Both the position numbers and the translations under genes were made by a program. Shown piece after piece: positions 46,590-56,641 of a stretch of 64,000 nt of DNA. The notes below the pieces were generated by a model. It ran no database searches. It had not been told where the DNA came from and saw nothing but the letters and a program-made list of their open reading frames with translations. This stretch comes from Cryptomeria japonica (taxonomy: Eukaryota > Streptophyta > Pinopsida > Cupressales > Cupressaceae), in the NCBI RefSeq assembly GCF_030272615.1, contig NC_081414.1, positions 53,095,636-53,159,635 on the forward strand. The letters run 5' to 3'. Position 1 is the first letter of the stretch. Every line of letters begins with the position of its first letter.

Positions 46590-46850
46590 CAAATGCAGAG
46601 TTTCATACGACAGGATATGCAGCTTAGAACGACACAAGATATAAGTCTGTACGACAAAGAAAAAGTTTTCATGTAAAAAGAAGCAACTCGTACGACTTGG
46701 GATTATAGACCATACAATAAAACACCTATCTCGTACGACACAGGATAGAAGATAGTACAAAAAATGATTTTATGCAAGTTAACTCATCTGACAAAGATTA
46801 TGACTTGTGCTATAGAGAATTAAATCTCATACGACAGGTTGCAGAGAATG
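46590..46850. repeat. CTCGTACGACA motif cluster 1
   Basis: Diverged copies such as CATACGACAGGATATG, AACGACACAAGATAT, CTCGTACGACTTGGGATTAT, CTCGTACGACACAGGATAG and CTCATACGACAGGTTG, about 40-70 bases apart. Confidence 0.7.
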
Positions 46851-47869
46851 ATAACAAGTGTTTGTTTTGCTGATTTTGATTTTTGAATTCTAATGATGTT
46901 TTATCGATGTTTTCCAGTTTTTAGGTGTCTTATTTTCTCATTTAGGGATGAATACACAACAAACACATGATGTGATAATTGACTCCAATCAAGCTAAACC
47001 CTAAGGAAGTTGGATGAGAATGAAAACCTTTGCTTGATGACTTAGGTACACACCCAATAGCCAATCAAAATACGACCACTGAGTCTCACGCAATGGATTC
47101 TCAACGCCATATTATCTGACTCCAAATGCTAATGGGGGTACAATATGACAAGTTTCTTGAGAGAGTTACTATCTCTCTTGCACAAAGATTATCACCCTTT
47201 CGGAGGTGAATCGGGTAGCTTCTATTTTAACTAGCACTAGTAAGGGATCCGTTCGACGTGTCAGGGTATAAACTCAATTAAGAGGTCTCCTAGCCTTGAA
47301 AACCAAGGTTTGATATACCTGAAGGTATGGAGGAGAGCTATTCCCGAGCACTGTTGTTGCTTTTATTTTCATCAAAAACACATTTATTTTATAGTGGGTT
47401 GGATTACTTGGCGTTAGCCGTTCCCACTTAGGTCGTTCCCCTCTCATCGGTCTTAAGGGCTAAGAGTTAATAACTCCTCGGGAGGGTAGACCTGCTAAAG
47501 AGATGCACTAATGAAAGTAAAATATGAGTCTAGCTTTATGATCACCTAAGAAAGGTGAGAGCATACTCGCCTATCATCAAATACACATAAGACATGATAG
47601 CTCATTTTTTAGCCCAAATTGAAGTGTGCCTAAAAATCTTAAAGAATACACAAAGTTTTTGTTGAATCCTTAGGCAACCTGCAAAATAGATCCATTAGTA
47701 ATCATGATTTGTGTTTTTGAATTATGTCTTTGACAAGCGTTTCTTCATCAAGCATCCTGCAGAAAAGAGTTAGGCTGGCAACAATCTCACAAACCAGTCC
47801 GGGTTAGCATTAGTGAAACTCAAATTAAAATAAGAAAACCCTAACATGTAGTTTATCAAAAATCATAGA

Positions 47870-48160
47870 ACTAGAGACTCGTACAAAACAAATTTCCAAT
47901 TAGTACGACACAAATTTAGATCTTTGACGCGAGCCAAAACCAGCTCATACAACACAAAATTATGGTTAGTACGAGTAAAGAATTTGCAAGAAACAGACTC
48001 GTACGACACAACTTTAGACCTAGTACGAATAAAGAATTTGCAACATAAAAGCTCGTATGACATAGAATTATACCTAGTACGAGTCAGGATGAGGTGTCAT
48101 CCTAGTCTGAAAGGAAGTTCGTACGATCTGAAAAAGGCAACTCGTATGAATATCTGAACT
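47870..48160. repeat. CTCGTACGACA ... TAGTACGAG motif cluster 2
   Basis: Three well-aligned units of 54-56 bases starting near 47943, 47998 and 48051, plus flanking partial copies. Each starts CTCRTAYRACAYA, continues AATTATR or ACTTTAG and GTTAGTACGAG or CCTAGTACGA, and ends AAAGAATTTGCAA. The arms CTCGTAC...GTACGAG are inverted, so each unit can fold. Confidence 0.8.
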
Positions 48161-48219
48161 AGAGCCGGACAAAGATGAAGTTTGTTGAAGATTAATAGGC
48201 CAAAAGTGATGATTCCAGC

Positions 48220-48238
48220 CCCACGGTGGGCACCAAAA
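48220..48238 (-). other. Primer-site region of Tat-2
   Basis: Minus strand TTTTGGTGCCCACCGTGGGG directly after the LTR end, a sequence type found after the 5' LTR of plant Tat-type Gypsy elements. I do not assign the tRNA. Confidence 0.7.
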
Positions 48239-49285
48239 TGTCATGCTTTGTGAAGTGTACCTATACTTGCAACCACAATGCACTCAATAAATCATTACAA
48301 GCATGGTTAGTAAATTGAAACAATGAAAGATAAAACCATAGCTAATCGACTTATTGCCTCCTAGTAAATGCGAGTATGAAAAATGCTCTCAGATCTGATT
48401 ATGCATATTCTAGTGACTTGACTACACTTAGATGGAGGATTTGAATGATGAAGATGCATGATCTAGCAAGAATAGCATGATTAAGCTATATAAGTTCATG
48501 ATTGATCTAGAAAATTAAGTAAGATTAAGATGCAATTAAGCTAAGATTGAGCATGATAATCATTGCTAAGAATGATAAACTAGAAGCTAGATTCCTATAG
48601 TAACAATGCATAAGATGAGAATGAGATGGGATCAAAAAAATATGCAAGAATGATATGAAATTGGGACCCATATTGCTCCAAAATGAGGTCTATTTATAGG
48701 ATTTCCAAGGCTAGGGGTGAGGTGACAAGAATCAACGGTCGAGATTGATTTGAAGATATCAATGGTTAAATTGGAGGAGGATGGCAAAGGGGGTTGGATT
48801 AAAGGGAACATCTGTCATCTCTATGGTGACAAGTGTCAATAGGCTTCTAGAAGAGGTTAGATGAAAGGGAACACTTAGTGACAAGTGTCACAAAGGTTCT
48901 AGAAGATGTTGGATAAAAGGGGACATGTGGTTAGGTAGAATGGGTTAGGTTTAGCAGTGGTAGAAGTTAGGAGAATTTGAATTTAGAAATTCAAATAATA
49001 GGAAAAGGCTAATTAATCTCAACAACTCATGATTGATTTGTTTTAATTAATTAGAGGATTTAGAAGAAATGGATTTGATGGGGGGGAATTAATTAATTTG
49101 AATTAATTAATCAAAGGGGATTATTGAAATGAACCTATTAAATAAATCCTTAGATTTATTAATAAGTAGATGAAAGGGGAGTTTAATGAATTTTTTTAGT
49201 GAATTCAATTAAATTAGGGAGGAGAGATTAATTAAATAATTGTTTATTTAATTAATTATCTTCAGACCATTTTTAGGTGTATACA
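48239..49285 (-). repeat. 5' LTR of Tat-2
   Basis: Minus strand starts TGTATACACC's close relative at 49285 and ends GCATGACA at 48239. Partner of 22213-23275, with a short deletion of a TTTAGGAGTAGTTAGG-type repeat near 48950. TATA box at 48687-48700. Confidence 0.95.
48687..48700 (-). promoter_or_regulatory. TATA box in Tat-2 5' LTR
   Basis: Minus strand CCTATAAATAGACC, identical to the copy in the other LTR. Confidence 0.75.
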
Positions 49286-49290
49286 CATTG

Positions 49291-49825
49291 TGCTCCTCTG
49301 ACATGTGTGTGCCTTGTGCACCTCCAGTCGAGCACCCTGACATTGCTTCCCTTCCATGCCTAGCTCATACTCCACCACTCGTTCTTTCCTGCACTCTGTA
49401 GATCCAATTGAGTACTTCCATCTCTAATCGTCAAGCCTCCTAGTCACAACCCAGATGCCAACACCACTTAGCTCACGACTACTCGCTCCATGCCTTGATC
49501 TAACGTCGCAACTCAACCCATGCACTGTCGTAGCTCTATCCCTCTACCCCAACCTCCTAGCATCAACCATTGGTACTCATATGGCCAAGGGCCTATGTTT
49601 TGAGCCCCTAGGGTGACTTTTAGGGAAAAATGGACAAATTTTATAAAATTGGGTATATATTGGCCATACAGTGTCTAATTTTTTACTTCTATATACCATT
49701 GTAAAGATGGTTTAGAGGTCTACTCAAATATAGATGTGTTTTTGTTTAATTTTTCTCATAGTAACTGCTAATAATCTCTAACTTTTCCCTATGGAAAATT
49801 CTATTATTCATCTCAAGTCCCATAA
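49291..49825 (+). other. Copia-2 leader, right half
   Basis: Continues from 22212. A pyrimidine-rich 49310-49560 stretch, then AT-rich sequence. No frame recognised before gag. Confidence 0.55.
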
Positions 49826-50487
49826 TAATCACACCTAGAAGGATTGGATGACCAAATTTCATTTATCTAGGGGTTTGTGGTCTACTTTGGATGAAATCTA
49901 GCCCACCTTTGAGCACCCACTTGAGGTTTTTCAACATAACAATAAGATGGATGAGGCTATGGGTTTGATTGCCATATATATTTTAGATAGTCTCATGTTT
50001 CACCTTGATTCTTGAACTACTCCTCGGGCCATGTGGACTAAGTTCAAGGATATTTTTGGGATGATTTATGAGTTCAAGAAAATGTAGTTGGAGACGGAGT
50101 TGGCCAAATTGGTACCTAATTCATTTCCTACCTTTCTAGAGAAGTTTACATCACTTATATCTTTGTTGAAAGGTTGCAGAAAGGAGAAATTTGACAAAGA
50201 GTGTGTCTACTTGATCTCGGCTAAGCTTCAAGGGCCTTTATAGGTCTTCACTTCTACATTCCACCATGGATGTTATGGGTACATCCTTCACTTTTTTCTC
50301 TTTTGAGGCCTTTTGTCAGCGATTGACCAAGGAACATGCTTTGTTGTCTGAATGAGATTTAGTTTTTGGTTCCCCTTCCCAAGCCTTGGTTGCATAGCCC
50401 TATGGCAAAAAACAAAAGAAGTCAAAGTCTAAGACACATTCTTCATCTGGTAGTGAGAGTCCCTTGAAGCCCCATTAGCAGTCAAAT
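49826..50487 (+). pseudogene. Copia-2 gag remnant
   Basis: In one plus frame with several stops: WMTKFHLSRGLWSTLDEI, then MDEAMGLIAIYILDSLMFHLD, AMWTKFKDIFG, LAKLVPNSFPTFLEKFTSL and FDKECVYLISAKLQGPL, a Copia Gag (UBN2-like) pattern. A Lys/Ser-rich linker follows, and the frame is cut by element X at about 50487. The downstream part with the zinc knuckle resumes at 56642. Confidence 0.75.
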
Positions 50488-50648
50488 TATGTTATCCTCA
50501 ATTTTAGCATTGCAAAAATTTAAGGTAACCCCACAAATTTTAGCCCATTTGTGGTTTTGAAGATCTATGCACACTTTAAGTGACATTTCCATCATCACAC
50601 GTGCATTTTCCCCCTAGTTGTTCCCCTTTCACTAAGTGTGAAACCCAA

Positions 50649-51921
50649 GTGCAAATTGGGTTTATAAGCCCGATTTACACTAAGTTTGTTTTCAAGATGA
50701 AAATCGGATTTATAAATCCGATTTACACCTCCTTGCCTCTTTTTGCCGCAAAGTGCAAATTGGGTTTGTAAACCCGAAATGCACCTTGGCAAGTGCAAAT
50801 CAGGTTTATAAACCTAATTTACACCTATTTATGGAACTTTGATTTATATGTTATCCCTTTGTGCAAATCAATTGGGAGTCTTTTTCTTGGATTTTAATCT
50901 ATTTTTCCAACAATTTGGACTTTGTTCTTCCATTTCAAGTTGATCAAAAGTCATGGGAGGAGGAGCTTTAACTTAGATTTTTACAAGAGATTGTTTTATT
51001 ATTTTCAAGTAATATTTTCTTCTCTTCCCTCATTCTTTTCTTTGGTTCTTTCTGTAGGGTTTGAAAACCCTTTTTATTTCATGGTATTGAATAAGAATGA
51101 GATGTTTTGAATGCTTGATTTTCTGATTTGATTTGGTTGATTAAATCTCTCCCCTTTTATTGTGGTTTCACATGGGTTCATTGGCCCAAAAACACTACAT
51201 TTGTGATGTTGTTTGGGTCTATGGACTCGGACGACATTCACTATTGCCATTATGTTTTGTTTTTGGAATTGTCTTTTGACCTTCTCTCAAATTTTGGTGA
51301 AGTTTAGGTCTAATGAATTTGATCTCCACCAAGCTTTGGTGGAGTCTGGGTTCATTAGCCCATGATCCACTTTGTTATATCTTCACTATCAAAATGTGTT
51401 TGGTGAGGTCGTAGACCCATCATACACCATATGTTATAGTGGTGTATGGTAGGTCTGTAACCCCAACTTACACCACATTGTCTTTGTTTATCCCAAGTGT
51501 TGGTGAAGTGAGGGTTTATAAACCCACACTCTACCATATTTTTGCATCACTGAGTCAATGTAAGGTGGTTCTTGGTGAGGCCATAGGCCCACCATGGATC
51601 AAAGACTTTGCTTGGTGCATGACGGGTTTCCGACCTCGCCAAGCACCATGGTTTCATGTATTTTGCCATCCCAAGGTGTATGGCACGTCTATAAACCTGC
51701 CCTACACAAAACTTGTAATGAGCCCCTCTATGGTGATGACATGTTTGTAAACATACTTTACACCTTGTTTTTAGATTTGGCCTTTCCCCAAGGTTCAATT
51801 CGTTGTTATGAACTCGGATTACACCTAAAATCCACACTTTGTCAAAAATTTAATTTGGGCCTATGAACCTGAATTACTCTTATGTACACACATACATAGG
51901 GCTCATAAGCCTGATTTACCT
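50649..51921. repeat. Array of about 17 short palindromes (GTGYAA..GGGTTTATAAACCC..TTACAC)
   Basis: Each unit is a 30-38-base inverted repeat built round GGGTTTATAAACCC. The best are 50649-50680, 50701-50724 (a perfect 24-base palindrome), 50753-50784 and 50793-50824. Diverged ones start near 51162, 51203, 51295, 51338, 51400, 51441, 51501, 51564, 51612, 51673, 51731, 51790, 51845 and 51890. Stems change on both sides together in several copies (CGGATTTATAAATCCG versus GGGTTTGTAAACCC; TGTTTGTAAACA at 51741-51752). Because units are palindromic, both strands show similar spurious frames. The gap 50825-51160 has no clear copy. Confidence 0.85.
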
Positions 51922-51949
51922 TTGAACTATCAAGATACAATGAGGGTTT

Positions 51950-54900
51950 TTGGAAACCCTAATGGCTTCAAATGCATCACATTTAAAAGACTGTTCAATT
52001 CAAGTGGACAAAATGGTTGATCAATTGCACTTCTCCAATACTGATAATTTAACCTATCATAGTGTTATTATTGTGCAAATGATAAAGGCCTATCCAAGCA
52101 AGAAGGTGATGAAGTTCAAGAAACAAGACCCACATCTAGTCTTCCCACCTTCTTCAGTTTCATCAAACATATACCATATAAGGGACACAGAGATAGGTCA
52201 TGTTGACCTAACTAAGTTTCTAGAAAGGGTTGAGAAGCATCCTTCATACTACAAAATTGAATCCATCATCAACAGTGGTATCCATTTAGTGGCGGCCTTC
52301 CCCATTTCTTCTTAAGATCTTGAATTCGTCATGGTAGTTGCAAGTCACTTTGATCCAACAAGAAAAAGTGTAAAGGATGAAGCTAGTAAGAAGTTGATTA
52401 GGCTAGATGAGGATTTCTTTGACAACATCTTTAAGTGTCCAAGCATTGAAAAGTATTCAGGCATCACCATTCAATTAACTCTATCCTATTATGATGGAAA
52501 TTCTAACAAATGTAGGAGGAACATGAATGATATCTAGTTGAAGACCGCAAGGCCTATAATTGCCAAATGGTCATAGACTCTCCCTAGAAGTGATTTCATT
52601 AAAGAAGTAAATGATTTGATAAATATCATTATTAGAGTAAAGGGACTTCCCACTTCTAACACTTACTATAAATGAATGTATCAATATATCCATTTTATCA
52701 GACATACAAGGAAAAGATATTCCGGGGAAAACAAATCAGTGGTGCAATTTGCGTGCAGCTTACCAAAGTGTCGACCACTCTTAAAGTATACATGAACTCT
52801 TACTTGGTATATGTTACAACTTCGATGAGACACTATCCCATACTATCTACAAAAGGTGACATAAGGCAAGTTGTTGTACATGATTACTACTCCAGTTGGT
52901 GCTAAAAAATAGTCTCAATCATTTCCAAATAGTGAATGGTGCTTTCTTTGGATATCACATGTGCATGTTGAATAAGAATTTGTACAATAGATGAGTGTCA
53001 GATCATGCTTGGGAGGTAGTAAATGAATATGGATGTATGTTCCTTCAATTACCTACCTTCACATACCTCAGGGTTGGATGTTTCAATGGTGAGCCCTTTA
53101 TGCTCCCGAGGTATACATCAGACAAAATTGTTTTGTTGGATTTGGCTCGTCAGATGGTGGCAGTTCATAATGCCCAATCAAAATCTCACAAAAGAGGTCT
53201 AAAATTTTCTCTTACAATTGGAAGATATTCTATCAACTCAATCTTTAAAGCTATAACAATGGAGGAAGAGATGAGAATAGTAACTATGAGGTTTTTCAAG
53301 ACAAGGAAAGACTTCGATTACATGGGAATGGGGAATAAGTAGAAAAAGGCTTATATTAATGTTCACTATAGTGAAGATGTTTGGGCTGATTGTCGAACCA
53401 AGCATGAAATTAGGAAGCTTGATTATTGTTGGTTGACAATTGATCAAATCTAGGAGTTTGACCTTGCTAACATCCCAGATGATCTAGAAGAGGATGGTAA
53501 TGTTTTGGACCTCACATATGTTGAAAAAAGGATTTCATCAACTCCTTTTCCTGTCATCCAATGGTCAAGGAAGGAGTTGAATTCAATGAGAGATAGGTTT
53601 CAAAGTATTTTAATGAATACAAATATGTGTCTTTTAAGAAAGGGCATCCCATTAAAACCCTTCTCCTTTGGATCTAATGATGACATGGCTAAACTTGTTG
53701 GAAGGATGTTGAAAATAAGAACCAAGAACAAACAAGATCCCACCACTCCTGCAAAGGCTCGTAAGTTGAAGTTCACAGTTGGAACCAAGAAAGGACAAGC
53801 CCAATAAGAGCCATTGTCTTCTCATGTTCATGAAACATAGGAACTAGAAATATAAGATGAATAATTAGAAGGTGAACATCTTAATAAAAAACCTATTGAT
53901 GTTCACCAGCTAGGAGATGATCAAGAAGGTGATCAAGAACAAGAAGAATATGATGAAGGAGGACTACCACAAGTAGATAAGTCCTTATCCCCAGTATCCC
54001 TTACTTCATCCATGATGCAATTTTTTCTTTCTACTTTTGAGTCAGAGCCCCCTATGATCACTTGTATTTCTCCTAGCAATGTTATTCATGTTTCTTCTAC
54101 CAATGTTAGCGAGTCTTCCCTGGATACCCCCCATGATAACATTGAGAATGTTTTCTCTAATTTTTCCAATTCATCTAAAGTTATCTGCTTCTATGTTAGA
54201 TGAATTTGATAAGTTTATGACAGAGAGTGCTCCTAAGTCAAATGATTCATCCATTGAAAATAGTACCAATGTCATTGGCATGACATCACCTATTGTAACT
54301 ACCACTATTCAAGATTCAATCAATTCCCCTCAAGATGTGGTAATAGGCGAGGATGATGATTCATTCTTGCCACCTTGGTTATTTTCCAATACTCCTAAAA
54401 GAAGGAAGCAAGCGGTGTCTCCTAATGACTTTAATTTTAGTCAACTTGTTCCAGTCAAACCCAAAATCACCAAGAAAGCTAAAATATTGTCAAGGGTAAA
54501 GGTGGATAAAGAAAGGAATAAGTATGTCGAGGTTGATATTCCTCCTCCAAATATAGATATTGACAAGATCCAGGATTTAGATTATGTCATCAGTAGGATC
54601 AAGTTGGGAAAGAAAACTCATGATTTTTCTACACAAGATGCTCAATTAACTCTAGAGGCTCTTGTATTCAGATATGATGAGAATAAGGCTAAAAAGGATC
54701 AACTCAAGGCATGAGTTGAGTAGCTCATTGCAATACTCATCAAATAATCCAAGTCCTTAGAAGCCATTGAATGAGTGGCTTCATCATTGGATGAACAAGT
54801 TGTGAAAAGAGTTGAGAAAACAACATAATAGAGTAAATCCATGGGATAATGGATGGATAGAATATTGAGTCAAGGTACACGTCTCCTAAGTTATATTTCA

Positions 54901-55400
54901 CCATTGTCAATAACCTTGATGTTGTAAGGATAGAAGTGGACAACACCATAGAAGATTTCTCCCAAGAACTTGAATCACAAGAGAAAGACTTTTAAGTGTA
55001 GTTGAAACTGGAAGATGTTGATCTAGATGATCTCATACAGAACGGTATTATTCCTTCATGGCGTATGTATGTTGAGTAGCAAGAGATGCTGGAGCATCAA
55101 ATGAACATTCTAGAGCACCTAGTTAAGTACATGATGAAAGCCCAGAATGTGCTGACAAAAAGAAGGAAATTGTTGATAAAATCTTTGAAATTTCATGTGC
55201 TTTCCTTGATGAAAATGAAAAAGTTCTTGATGTTGATGAGGTCATTAAAGAGTTTAGCTTGCCTATGACCACTAAAATTGATAGAGATAATTTCTCTTTG
55301 TCCTCAATTGATAAATTAGTTGACCTTCAATTCATCTTAGATTTTCTAGATTCACTTTTGAAGAAACACAAGAAATGTTGCATTGACTTAGAGGATTCTA
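51950..55400 (+). pseudogene. Element X protein: long unrecognised frame
   Basis: A gene-length coding region broken by stops and at least three frame changes. Pieces: 51950-52537 in one frame (KKVMKFKKQDPHLVFPPSS, VDLTKFLERVEKHPSYYKIE, LDEDFFDNIFKCPSIEKYSG); 52672-52980 badly damaged; 52995-53807 (YGCMFLQLPTFTYLRVGCFNGEPF, LDLARQMVAVHNAQSKS, VHYSEDVWADCRTKHEIRK, MAKLVGRMLKIRTKNKQDPT); an acidic, Ser-rich linker; 54079-54714 (LPPWLFSNTPKRRKQAV and a basic patch PVKPKITKKAKI, then YVISRIKLGKKTHDFSTQDA); a degraded helical tail to 55400. It shares the domain-linker-helix plan of the PE ORF2 proteins but I see no sequence match. No function assigned. Confidence 0.65.
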
Positions 55401-56641
55401 TCACGTGAGCCAATATCATCATAGGCAATACGTAGGGACTTGATAGAGTTTAGATGAAGAACATCTTTCTGAAATTCAAAAGAGTTCCAGAAAAGAGATT
55501 CAACATGAATAAGATGACACTTAGTCATTTTTGTGTTTTTCCTAGTGGCATTTTGTCATGTTAGTCGACACCTCACGTGTCATTTTGTATATGCTCATGT
55601 GCACGTGTTGGCTGCACAAGTCCTAAGTCAAATTGAACTCTTCCTTTGACTTAGTCTTAAAGTTAGACATAGTTTCATATTTTCATGTTGTACCTCTCCT
55701 CTATATATATGAGGATTTTTATTGTAATAAGGATCTTTTTTCCATCATTTTTTATGCAACAAAACTCTGCCAAACTGAAGAGTAAATTGAGACTTGGTGT
55801 TCATTTTGTAAATTTGCAATTTAATTATAGAGAAGGCAAGTTTGGACTTTGAAACTTTGTGTTGAGATCAATCTCATGTATGGTATAAATGTTATTATAT
55901 ATTTTATGTCATATTTTCTTGAAAGGTTAAAGTTGAGTATAGTTGTTGACGCAAAATATTGAAAAGTTGTTTGAGTTTTTTACAAGTAATCTTTGTGTTA
56001 CTTAGAGAATTCAAGGATTGGAAATAATTTGAGATGGCTGTTTAAAGTATTTGAGCTCGTACAAGTTATCTCCAAAGTTTATATTGAGTAGGTAAGAAGT
56101 AAAGTCTTTGTGTTATGCCGATTATTTGGTTAGAATAGAAAATATTGCAATATATATCAATCTTTGAGCTGGTAGTATATTGATATTTGGGTTATAGTGG
56201 TTGAAAGGACTTAGGTATTCAAAAGAATCTTTGAGTTCTTGGTATACATGAGACTTGTCCCCAAGTCATTTTCAGAAAAAAAAGGAAGTAACATAAGACT
56301 TTGTTCTTTCACAGACATTTTACTTCCTAATTAGCTTAGTTTTTAATATTACTACAAAATTTGAGTTTTTTTAGTTAAGAAGAAATCTATTCTGAAAAGA
56401 GAATTAGATATAACTTGTTCTAAAAAAAGAGGACTAAGTTGTTGTGCCATCATGGAATAGTGTAAAGTTAGTAGGTAGATAGAATAGAAAGTAATTGCAA
56501 TAGAAAGGGGGAGCCTTTGCTTACAATTAGGAGAGATCATATCTTGCCTTCTGAGAGATATTATCTCATGTGCTATCGTGAAACTCACTTTTTGTAAACC
56601 TTCATCATTTTAAATTTTTTTCATCCAACATATTGACACTC
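55401..56641 (+). other. Element X 3' region
   Basis: No gene. Palindromic GACACCTCACGTGTC (55569-55583, core CACGTG) and GTGCACGTGTTGGCTGCAC (55600-55618), then TATA-like CTATATATATGAGG (55701-55714) followed by polyadenylation-like ATTGTAATAA; this looks promoter- or LTR-like. A purine box GAAAGGGGGAGC lies at 56502-56513. Confidence 0.45.

Larger units (their letters stand above)
45830..48238 (-). other. Tat-2 leader (2.4 kb) between 5' LTR and gag
   Basis: No long frame. It holds two clusters of a CTCGTACGAC motif (46590-46850 and 47870-48160) separated by about 1 kb of ordinary-looking sequence. Confidence 0.7.
22213..49285 (-). mobile_element. Tat-2: complete Tat-type Ty3/Gypsy element, minus strand
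   Basis: LTRs of 1063 bp (22213-23275, the 3' LTR) and 1047 bp (48239-49285, the 5' LTR) lie between a perfect target duplication CATTG (22208-22212 and 49286-49290). Without PE-B it is about 13.4 kb. Order on the minus strand: 5' LTR, long leader, gag, retropepsin-like region, G-patch, RT, RNase H, second RNase H, integrase, minisatellite, long 3' non-coding region, 3' LTR. From 45515 to 38724 every coding piece is in one frame, broken only by stops. Confidence 0.95.
50488..56641 (+). mobile_element. Element X: 6.1-kb insertion of unknown class in Copia-2 gag
   Basis: Interrupts Copia-2 gag between the Lys/Ser-rich linker and the zinc knuckle. CAAAT occurs on both sides (50483-50487 and 56642-56646) and is the best target-duplication candidate, but the ends TATGTTATCC and TTGACACTC are not typical LTR ends. 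An alternative with ends TGTTATCC (50490) and ATCCAACA (56630) lacks matching flanks. Contents: an array of palindromes (50649-51921), one long broken protein frame (51950-~55400), and a 3' region with a TATA-like CTATATATATGAGG (55701). No LTR pair found by eye and no pol. Confidence 0.6.

Noticed and set aside
50649-50824. CRISPR-like array (repeats with spacers)
   Set aside because: Units are palindromes of changing sequence with irregular short gaps, in a eukaryotic retroelement context; no identical repeats and no cas genes.
50580-51866. Overlapping short frames on both strands (for example around 50580, 50595, 51439, 51547, 51594)
   Set aside because: They are produced by the palindromic array, which gives similar translations on both strands; no codon-use or start context supports coding.
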